A stretch of 39,086 nt of DNA from Phenylobacterium aquaticum (GTDB lineage Bacteria > Pseudomonadota > Alphaproteobacteria > Caulobacterales > Caulobacteraceae). Where the stretch lies: the NCBI RefSeq assembly GCF_947378715.1, contig NZ_CANCLE010000014.1, positions 1-39,086 of the forward strand, written 5' to 3'. The position numbers and the translations under genes are program-made. Below the pieces are notes generated by a model. That model had not been told where the DNA came from. It saw nothing but the letters and a program-made list of their open reading frames with translations, and ran no database searches. This document shows, one piece after another, positions 32,848-39,086 of the stretch (position 1 is the stretch's first letter; each line of letters opens with the position of its first letter).

Positions 32848-33635
32848 GGCAAGACTTTCCAGCTTGGCGGCCGCTTCTCGCGGAAGGCGGTGTAGCCCTC
32901 CCGGCCATAGGGCTCGCCGGCCATGTAGGCCTGGAAGCTGCGGAGCTCGAGGGCGACCGCGTCGTCCAGGGAGAGGTCGGCGGTCTGCTGCAGGACCGCC
33001 TTGCTGGCCGCCAGGGTCGCGCGCGGCTTGTCGATCAGCGTCGCCAGGAAGGCCAGGCTCTCCTCCAGCAGCCGGGCGCGAGGCACCGACCTGAGCGCCA
33101 GGCCATATTCGACCGCCTCGGCGCCGCTGAGATAGCGCGCGCTCCAGATCAGCGCCTTGGCGCGCTGGTCGCCGATCTTGCGCTTCAGTCGCGTGGTCAC
33201 CGCGGCGGGCAGCACCCCGGAATCGGTGTGGGCGTCGCCGAACCGGGCCTCGTCGGCGACCATGATGAAGTCGCAGCCCAGAGCGAACTCGAAACCGCCG
33301 GCCCGGGCGAGGCCGTTGATCGCCGCCAGGGTGGGGATCGGCAGGGCCTCGATCCGCGCGATGATCGCGGCGACGCGGGTGACCACGGCCTGGAACCTGG
33401 CGAGATCGGCGAAGCAGATATCCAGCAGGTCGAGGTCCAGGCCGACGCAGAAGGCCCGGTCGCCTTCCCCGGTGAGGACCAGGGCGCGCAGGTGCGGATC
33501 GGCTTCGGCGTCGGTCAGCACCGCCTCGAGATCGTCCAGCCGTTGGGCGCTGATGGCGTTGAGGCGCGCGGGCGTGGCGAAGGTGACCACGCCGACCTCG
33601 CCAAGCTTTGCGTAGTTCAGGGATGGATAGGCCAT
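32844..33635 (-). CDS. Enoyl-CoA hydratase/isomerase (crotonase) family protein
   Basis: This 263-residue crotonase-fold protein has the CoA-binding and oxyanion segments GDRAFCVGLDLDLLD and LAAINGLARAGGFEFALGCD. The Glu of the GGFEFA segment matches the first catalytic glutamate of hydratases, but the second, normally in FGxPE, reads FGDAHTDSG, with His in its place. Hydratase activity is therefore uncertain; isomerase, hydrolase or decarboxylase reactions occur in this fold. It follows the acyl-CoA ligase with a one-base gap, and its stop overlaps the MFS start. It probably handles the CoA ester formed by that ligase. Confidence 0.88.
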   Translation of the reverse strand: MAYPSLNYAKLGEVGVVTFATPARLNAISAQRLDDLEAVLTDAEADPHLRALVLTGEGDRAFCVGLDLDLLDICFADLARFQAVVTRVAAIIARIEALPIPTLAAINGLARAGGFEFALGCDFIMVADEARFGDAHTDSGVLPAAVTTRLKRKIGDQRAKALIWSARYLSGAEAVEYGLALRSVPRARLLEESLAFLATLIDKPRATLAASKAVLQQTADLSLDDAVALELRSFQAYMAGEPYGREGYTAFREKRPPSWKVLP

Positions 33636-33636
33636 C

Positions 33637-35187
33637 TCAGCGGACCTCCTCTATGTCGCGGGCGTGCAAGTCGCGCAGGGCGGTCTTCAGAACCTTGCCG
33701 TTGGCGTTGCGGGGCAGGGCGTCGATCGGGCGAAAGGCCTTGGGGCGCTTGTAGGGGGCCAGGTGCTCGACGCAGTAGGCGGCCAGGGCCTCGGTCGAGA
33801 CGGATGCGCCCGGCGCGGCGACCACATAGGCCACCAGCTGTTCACCCCACCGCGGGTCCTCCACGCCGATCACGGCGCATTCGTCGACGGCGGCATGCTG
33901 GTCGAGAAGGGTCTCGATCTCGCGGGGGTAGACGTTCATCCCGCCGGTGATCACCATGTCCTTCTTGCGATCGACGATGTAGACGAAGCCCTCCTCGTCC
34001 CTCACCGCCATGTCGCCGACGCTGACGAAGCCGTCGCGGAAGGCCTCGGCCGTCTGGTCGGGCTTGTTCCAGTAGCCGTTGAACAGGTAGGGCGAGGTGG
34101 AGTGCAGCTCGCCGACCTCGCCGGGCGCGACCTCGCGGCCCTCGTCGTCCAACAGTCGCAGCAGAGTGCCCATGATCGGCTGGCCGACGCAGCGGGTCTT
34201 CCGCAACTGATCGGCTGGCCGCAGGTTGGTCACCACCCCGGCCTCGGTCGATCCATAGGTCTCGTTCAGCAGGCCGGCGCCGAAATAGTCGACGATCTGC
34301 TCCTTCATGGGCTGGGACAGGGGCGCGGCGTTGGCGACGATGCCGCGCAGGCGATTGCCGCGTAGGCGCTCCAGCGTCGCCGGCTCTAACCCGAACATGG
34401 CGTGGTAGTGGGTGGGCACGGTGAAGACGCCGGTGACCGCGCCGGCGTGGATCGCCTCCAGCACCGCCTCCGGCTCGAAGCGGGTCATGATCTCCGTCGT
34501 GCCGCCCATGAAGATCGAGGCGAAGGCGTAGGCGAGGCCGGCCCCATGGCACATGGGCGAGATCGCCAGGAAATGGTCGTCCGGCGAATAGATCCCGTAC
34601 TCGGAGGCATAGGCCAGGAACCCCAGGGTCCGCGACCGGTGGGGCAGCATCACCCCCTTGGGCTTGCCGGTGGTGCCGGAGGTGTAGGGGATGGCGAAGG
34701 TCGCCCATTCATCGATCGCAGGCGGGCTGAAGGCGTCCGACGCCTGGGCCATCAGGGCCGGATAGTCGCTGTCCAGCCAGATGATGCGGCGCACCGTCTC
34801 CAGCCGGGCGGGGTCGATGCTGGCCTCGCACTCGCGATGGACAAACAGCAGGCGGGCCTGAGCGTCATTGCAGATGTCGGCGAGTTCGCCCGGCGTGAGC
34901 TTGGGGTTCAGGGTGGCCAGGGCCGCGCCGATATCGGAGACCCCGGCCGCGATCTCCAGATATTCCATGGAATTGGGAGAGACGATCGCCGCATGCTCGC
35001 CCGCCGCCAGGCCAAGCCCCAGCAACATGTTGGCGGTGCGGTTCACATTGGCCACGACCTGGCCATAGGTGCGCCGCGCTTCGCCCAGGATCAGGGCGGT
35101 CTTGGCCGGATCCCGACCGGCCGCGGCCCGCAGGCCGCTGCTCAGGGTCAGATGTCGGAAGCCCTGCGGCAGGCTTCCCGCGCTCAC
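33637..35187 (-). CDS. AMP-binding acyl-CoA ligase
   Basis: This 516-residue adenylate-forming enzyme activates a carboxylic acid with ATP and CoA. Core motifs are YTSGTTGKPKGVMLPH (P-loop), NETYGSTEAG, VGDMAVRDEEGFVYIVDRKK and TGGMNVYPREIE, with the catalytic lysine in RNANGKVLKTALRD near the C-terminus. The fatty-acyl/aromatic CoA ligase group is closest; chain length or aromatic preference is unknown. It starts at GTG 35187, which overlaps the stop of the amidohydrolase-type gene (GTGA). It is the second gene of the operon that continues with crotonase, MFS, HyuA and HyuB. Confidence 0.93.
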   Translation of the reverse strand: MSAGSLPQGFRHLTLSSGLRAAAGRDPAKTALILGEARRTYGQVVANVNRTANMLLGLGLAAGEHAAIVSPNSMEYLEIAAGVSDIGAALATLNPKLTPGELADICNDAQARLLFVHRECEASIDPARLETVRRIIWLDSDYPALMAQASDAFSPPAIDEWATFAIPYTSGTTGKPKGVMLPHRSRTLGFLAYASEYGIYSPDDHFLAISPMCHGAGLAYAFASIFMGGTTEIMTRFEPEAVLEAIHAGAVTGVFTVPTHYHAMFGLEPATLERLRGNRLRGIVANAAPLSQPMKEQIVDYFGAGLLNETYGSTEAGVVTNLRPADQLRKTRCVGQPIMGTLLRLLDDEGREVAPGEVGELHSTSPYLFNGYWNKPDQTAEAFRDGFVSVGDMAVRDEEGFVYIVDRKKDMVITGGMNVYPREIETLLDQHAAVDECAVIGVEDPRWGEQLVAYVVAAPGASVSTEALAAYCVEHLAPYKRPKAFRPIDALPRNANGKVLKTALRDLHARDIEEVR

Positions 35188-36035
35188 AGCTGGAACACCT
35201 TCAGGGCATTGCCGCGCATGACCCGCTCATAGGATTCCGGACGCAGCCCGTGGGCCTTGATCTCCGCGACCGCGCGCTCGGGGTCGATGACCGGCCAGTC
35301 GGTGCCGAACAGCACCTTGTGGGAGCCGTAGGAGTCCATGTAGCGCACCAGGGCCGGCGGCAGGTGCTTGGGGGCATAGGCGTCGATGCCGATGAAGACG
35401 TTCTCGTGCTTCCAGGCCATGGCGATCATCTCGTCGGTCCAGGGGACGCCGACGTGGATGCCGATCAGCTTGAGATCCGGGAAATCGATGGCCACCTGAT
35501 CCAGCAGGATCGGCCGCGCCACGCTCGGGAGGCGCACGGTCTTCTGATAGATCAGGTTCTGGCCGACCTGCATCATGATCGGCACGCCCAGCTCCACGCA
35601 GCGGGCGTAGTAGGGATAGTAGAGCGCCGCGTCCGGGGCGAGCTTGAACCAGTGCGGATAGAGGTGGGCGCCGACGAAGCCCAGCTCCCGGACGGCGTGG
35701 TCCAACTCCTTCAGCCCCTCGACCCCGCGATAGGGATCGACCCCCGCCAGGCCGGAGAAGCGGTCGGGATGCTTGCGGCACCATTGGGCCACCTGTTCGT
35801 AGGGAATCTCGAAGGAGCCGCGCATGTCGCGGTCGCCGGCCCGGACCGCGATCAGCAGCGACCGCTCGATCCCCGCCCGGTCCATCTTCTTCAGATAGTC
35901 GTCGATCGAGACGCCCTGGGTCATGTGGTCGGGCATCCGGACCTGGGTCGTGAAGTTCGCGTCGAAGCCCGTCTGCTGGTTGGCCACCTCATGGGGGGTG
36001 AACAGATTGACGACGATATCGATGGCGCCGGTCAT
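35184..36035 (-). CDS. Amidohydrolase-family (PF04909 type) protein, metal site partly missing
   Basis: This 283-residue protein belongs to the amidohydrolase-2 family of TIM-barrel decarboxylases and hydrolases (related to ACMSD and 2-pyrone-4,6-dicarboxylate hydrolase). Late barrel motifs are present: VGAHLYPHW, IGIHVGVPW and LFGTDWPVI, the last carrying the usual Asp. The N-terminal HxH metal pair is absent, as the sequence reads AIDIVVNLFTP, so metal binding may differ. I use ATG 36035, where the family consensus starts, rather than the more upstream frame to 36089. It is the first gene of the operon; its product may be an early hydrolase or decarboxylase step before the ligase. Confidence 0.86.
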   Translation of the reverse strand: MTGAIDIVVNLFTPHEVANQQTGFDANFTTQVRMPDHMTQGVSIDDYLKKMDRAGIERSLLIAVRAGDRDMRGSFEIPYEQVAQWCRKHPDRFSGLAGVDPYRGVEGLKELDHAVRELGFVGAHLYPHWFKLAPDAALYYPYYARCVELGVPIMMQVGQNLIYQKTVRLPSVARPILLDQVAIDFPDLKLIGIHVGVPWTDEMIAMAWKHENVFIGIDAYAPKHLPPALVRYMDSYGSHKVLFGTDWPVIDPERAVAEIKAHGLRPESYERVMRGNALKVFQL

Positions 36036-36268
36036 GCCTGGAATACCCTTTGGCGCGTCAGGCCCCTCCGCCGACGCCGCCCGGGGCAAAGTGTTATCGG
36101 GGTCGCCCGGCGCCGAAATATGAGTTTTTCACCCCGACATATGCGCTTCCCGCCCCTACCGGCCCCGCGCTCGGTGCGTAGTGATCAAGCGGCCGCGCGC
36201 TTTGCGAATACCCGGCCGGGAACGGCGTCTGGTATGGCTGGCCGACCGGCTGTTCCGAGGAGTCCGCC
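36036..36268. promoter_or_regulatory. Divergent control region between the catabolic operon and amidase
   Basis: This 233-base gap should contain back-to-back promoters. It has the only AT-rich patch in the area (about 36115-36143), with AAATATG at 36116-36122 and a palindromic CATATG at 36138-36143 that form a loose inverted pair (ATATG/CATAT). No regulator gene lies next to it, so any controlling protein is encoded elsewhere. No clear -35/-10 pair was found. Confidence 0.35.
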
Positions 36269-37555
36269 ATGGCCAAGCACCCCGCCGACCTGACGGCTGT
36301 CGAAGCCGTGGGCCGCCTGCGGTCCGGGGCGCTCAGCGTCGAGGCCTTCGCCCGCGCCTGCCTGGAGCGGGTCGCCGAGCGGGATGCGGACATCCGCGCC
36401 TGGACCTTCCTCGACCCGGCGCTGGTCCTGGCCCAGGCCCGGGAGCTGGACCGCGCCGGCCCCTCCGGTCCGCTGCATGGCCTGCCGATCGGGATCAAGG
36501 ACGTGATCGCCACCCGCGACATGCCGACCCAGCACAATTCCCCGCTCTATGTCGGCAGCCACACGCACCTCGACGCGGCCTGCGTCAGCCTGCTCCGCTC
36601 AGCGGGCGCGGTGATCTTCGGCAAGACCGACACGGTGGAGTTCGCCGCCACTGGACGCCGGGCCCTGACCCGCAACCCCCATGACCTGTCACGGACGCCG
36701 GGCGGCTCGTCCAGCGGGTCCGCCGCCGCCGTGGCGGACTTCCATGTGCCGATGGCGCTCGGCACACAGACGGGGGGCTCGACCGTGCGCCCGGCTTCGT
36801 TCTGCGGCGTGCCCGCGATCAAGCCGACCTTTGGCCTGGTGAGCCGCGAAGGCGCCAAGCCCTATGCGCCGAGCCTCGACACCATCGGCTGGTTCGGGCG
36901 CTGCGTAGGCGACCTCGGGCTGCTGCTTGACGTGTTTGATCCGGAGCCCGCGACGGCGACAGATTTCCAGCTGCGCGGCGCGCGGATCGGCCTATGCCGC
37001 ACCCCGATCTGGGACAGGGCGGATCCGGCCAGCCAGGCGGCCCTGGAAGCCGGCGCCCAGGCCCTGCGCGAGGCCGGCGCCGAGGTGGTCGATCTCCACC
37101 TGCCGCCCGCCTTCGCCGCCCTCCCGGCCCAGCAGATCCTGGTCATGCGGGCGGAGGGGCGTTTCGCCTTCCTGGCCGAACACCGGGCCTTTCCCGGCCG
37201 GCTGGAGGCCAGCCTGCGCGACCAGGTGGAGAACCTCGACGGCTACAGCCGCGCCGATCTGGTGGCGGCCTATGACGCGGCGGCGCTGGGCCGCATCGCG
37301 TTTGACCGGATCGCCGGCGGCTATGACGCGGTGCTGACGCTCAGCGCGGTGGGCGAGGCGCCGGAGGGGTTGAAGAGCGTGGGCGACCTGGCCTTCAACG
37401 GCCTGTGGACCCTGCTGCACACCCCGTGCGTCAATGTCCCCGGCTTCACGGGACCGCAGGGATTGCCGATCGGCCTGACCGTCACGGGCCCACGTTTCGC
37501 CGACCGCCAGGTGCTGGCGGCGGCGGAAGCCTTCGAGGCGGTGTTCGTCGGCTAA
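36269..37555 (+). CDS. Amidase signature family protein
   Basis: This 428-residue protein has the full amidase-signature triad: Lys77 in GLPIGIKDVI, cis-Ser148 in TPGGSSSGSAAA and nucleophile Ser171 in GTQTGGSTVRPASF. It hydrolyses an amide, possibly a ring-opened product or substrate linked to the hydantoinase-type operon on the opposite strand. A GAGGAG site precedes ATG 36269. The protein is shorter than many amidases (about 450-500) but the fold looks complete. Its TAA overlaps the TAG of the convergent PrpD-like gene (CTAA), leaving no terminator space. Confidence 0.92.
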   Translation: MAKHPADLTAVEAVGRLRSGALSVEAFARACLERVAERDADIRAWTFLDPALVLAQARELDRAGPSGPLHGLPIGIKDVIATRDMPTQHNSPLYVGSHTHLDAACVSLLRSAGAVIFGKTDTVEFAATGRRALTRNPHDLSRTPGGSSSGSAAAVADFHVPMALGTQTGGSTVRPASFCGVPAIKPTFGLVSREGAKPYAPSLDTIGWFGRCVGDLGLLLDVFDPEPATATDFQLRGARIGLCRTPIWDRADPASQAALEAGAQALREAGAEVVDLHLPPAFAALPAQQILVMRAEGRFAFLAEHRAFPGRLEASLRDQVENLDGYSRADLVAAYDAAALGRIAFDRIAGGYDAVLTLSAVGEAPEGLKSVGDLAFNGLWTLLHTPCVNVPGFTGPQGLPIGLTVTGPRFADRQVLAAAEAFEAVFVG

Positions 37556-38913
37556 CCGATCTTGGCCAACGTCATGAGCGCGCGGATGTCGGCGGCCCGG
37601 GGCAATCCCCAGGCGGCGTCCAGCACGGCCTGGGCCCGGCCGATGGGCAGCACGCCCTCCGCCGACAATCGGAAGACATCCGACAGCTCATCGTCGCTCA
37701 TCGGATTGCCTGGCGTCCCCCGGAAATTGGGGATCACGATCCGGTCGCTGGAACCGTCGGCGTAGAAGACCTCGAGCGAGGCGCCGTCAAAGGTCTTGTG
37801 CTCCGGGTCGGCGACCAGCTCGATGCGGGATCGCAGGTCCAGGATGGCGGGATCGGTGAAGGCGGCGGGCTTCATCTCGGCCAGGGTGAAGCGGCCGCGC
37901 AGCCAGGCGGCGGCGGCGCAGTGGCGCAGATCGAACCTGGCCTCCAGGTCGCTGCTCGGGACGCCGAACCGTTCGGCGCGCTCGTCGGCGATCTTGACCA
38001 CGATGGCCTCGACCCCGAAGCGCATCCTGGCCACCTCGCGCCCGTTCGAACGCTTCAGCAGGGCCAGCGCGCACTCGATCGGCCCGTGGGTGATGGTCTC
38101 GGTGGGGATGGTCTTGTAGCTCTGGCCCATGATCCGCCAGGTCTTGCCGAGCTCGGCGAAGACGGTCTCGATCTTGGCGGCCGGCTCGTCGGAATAGGAC
38201 GACAGCATGCCCTTGTCGCCCTCGAAGGCGGCGGCGGGCGCGTCGATCCCCATGGCCGCCAGCTGATAGGCGTTGAGGCCATTCCGCGCGGTCATGCCCA
38301 TCAGATAGGGCAGGGCCATGCTGCCGGCCGACTGGTAGAAGCCGGCGCCGGCGTTCATGGCCAGGCCGATGGCGTCGCGCATGCGCGCGTCGTCCAGCCC
38401 CCCCAGCAGGGCGCAGGCGGCGGCCCCGCCGATCGCGCCGGTGATCCCGCCGGGCACGAAGCCGCGGAAATAGCCGGTCGGCATCAGGATCGAGGCCACG
38501 GCCAGCTCGGCCTCTATGCCCAGCGCCAGGGCCGTGAGGACCTGGCGCCCGCTGGCGCCGTTCGTCTCCGCCACCGCCAGCACGGCCGGCAGCACGCCGG
38601 ACACCGCGTGCATGAAGCAGGGGATGTAGGTCTCGTTGAAGTCCAGCACCTCGAACAGGGCGCCGTTCACCACGGCGGCGCGCTCGGTCGTGGTCCGGGT
38701 TCCGAACCAGAGCACGCCCGCCTCATCCGAGCCGGCCTGCTGCGACCAGTCGTGGAGGATCTTCACGGCGGGATGGTCCATGGCCCCGACCGAGGCCTTG
38801 AGCTGATTGACCAGCAGGCGATTGGCCTCATGCAGCACGTGGTCGGGAACCCCCTGGGCCGACCCTTGGCGAAGGAAGGCGACCAGGCGCTCGGAGACGG
38901 TCAATGGGGTCAC
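37552..38913 (-). CDS. MmgE/PrpD family protein
   Basis: This 453-residue protein fits the MmgE/PrpD family (2-methylcitrate dehydratase and related enzymes such as cis-aconitate decarboxylase and iminodisuccinate epimerase). The conserved core includes NGALFEVLDFNETYIPCFMH (about 83-102) followed by SGVLPAVLAVAE, and the helical N-terminal region is typical. No prpB or prpC is in the window, so a role in propionate metabolism is not shown. I use GTG 38913, whose last bases overlap the TGA of the upstream gene, instead of the ATG at 38952 inside that gene. Confidence 0.9.
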   Translation of the reverse strand: MTPLTVSERLVAFLRQGSAQGVPDHVLHEANRLLVNQLKASVGAMDHPAVKILHDWSQQAGSDEAGVLWFGTRTTTERAAVVNGALFEVLDFNETYIPCFMHAVSGVLPAVLAVAETNGASGRQVLTALALGIEAELAVASILMPTGYFRGFVPGGITGAIGGAAACALLGGLDDARMRDAIGLAMNAGAGFYQSAGSMALPYLMGMTARNGLNAYQLAAMGIDAPAAAFEGDKGMLSSYSDEPAAKIETVFAELGKTWRIMGQSYKTIPTETITHGPIECALALLKRSNGREVARMRFGVEAIVVKIADERAERFGVPSSDLEARFDLRHCAAAAWLRGRFTLAEMKPAAFTDPAILDLRSRIELVADPEHKTFDGASLEVFYADGSSDRIVIPNFRGTPGNPMSDDELSDVFRLSAEGVLPIGRAQAVLDAAWGLPRAADIRALMTLAKIG

Positions 38914-39086
38914 GCTGCGGTCCCGCCCTGGGCGACGGGGCCGTACATCCATTCCAGCAGGCCAGGGTCCTTCTGGTGCTCGGCGCCCATGTTGCGGATC
39001 GCCTCGCAGGCGGCGTAGCCGCGCAGGCCGGCCAGGGTCGGCTTGCCGCGATAGTTGAAGGTGTAGGCGGCGGGGGCCGGATAGGC
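38910..39086 (-). CDS. C-terminal end of an unidentified protein
   Basis: Only the last 58 residues of a minus-strand gene are in the window, beginning AYPAPAAYTFNYRGKPTLAG and ending EWMYGPVAQGGTAA before TGA at 38910-38912. The stop overlaps the GTG start of the PrpD-like gene (GTGA), so they are cotranscribed. The TFNY segment loosely recalls the end of the hydantoinase B-type protein (PTFNYGPTIEHLR) in this window, which would suggest a second HyuB, but the match is too short to trust. No function is assigned. Confidence 0.6.
   Translation of the reverse strand, partial: AYPAPAAYTFNYRGKPTLAGLRGYAACEAIRNMGAEHQKDPGLLEWMYGPVAQGGTAA

Overview
The window is very G+C-rich bacterial chromosomal DNA with tightly packed genes, frequent GTG and TTG starts and many ATGA/GTGA stop-start overlaps. 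Protein content (paired transglutaminase/ATP-grasp genes, FadH, MmgE/PrpD, a hydantoinase A/B pair, a TctD/QseB-like two-component system) fits an alphaproteobacterium, most likely Caulobacterales such as Phenylobacterium or Caulobacter; this placement is inferred, as there is no rRNA or other marker. I see no tRNA, rRNA, CRISPR array, insertion sequence or integrase, and no gene-free stretch longer than about 235 bases.

Layout. (1) 1-7423, minus strand: four genes of a peptide/amidoligase-type system: a transglutaminase-like protein, a transglutaminase-DUF2126 protein, a circularly permuted ATP-grasp/alpha-E protein and a second-type transglutaminase cut by the left edge. (2) 7621-11623, plus strand: N-formylglutamate amidohydrolase, FAD-dependent monooxygenase-like protein, phytanoyl-CoA dioxygenase-type oxygenase and an esterase; a sulfatase (11628-13400) converges on them. 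(3) 13539-15604: response regulator and histidine kinase. (4) 15681-24576, plus strand: an eleven-gene, largely translationally coupled operon: HAD phosphatase, class III aminotransferase, ureohydrolase-fold protein, small EamA-type membrane protein, alpha/beta hydrolase with a cysteine nucleophile, FemAB/GNAT-type acyltransferase, second small EamA-type protein, outer-membrane barrel-like protein, acyl carrier protein, ketoacyl synthase and membrane fatty acid desaturase/hydroxylase. A short-chain dehydrogenase (24676) and fadH (25492) follow on the same strand. (5) 27530-36035, minus strand: a catabolic operon in the order amidohydrolase, acyl-CoA ligase, crotonase, MFS transporter, hydantoinase A, hydantoinase B. 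(6) 36269-39086: an amidase on the plus strand converging on a minus-strand MmgE/PrpD protein and the tail of another gene.

The part most likely to be undescribed is region 4. Its genes can be read as one pathway that makes an amine-containing acyl product on a dedicated carrier protein (ACP, KAS, desaturase, possibly the SDR), prepares an amino headgroup (aminotransferase, ureohydrolase-like enzyme, phosphatase), joins them (FemAB-like transferase and/or Cys-hydrolase) and moves the product across the inner membrane with a pair of four-helix ArnE/ArnF-like half-transporters toward the outer membrane. The upstream two-component system and a tandem repeat just before the first gene suggest regulated expression. 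The product and substrates cannot be read from sequence alone.
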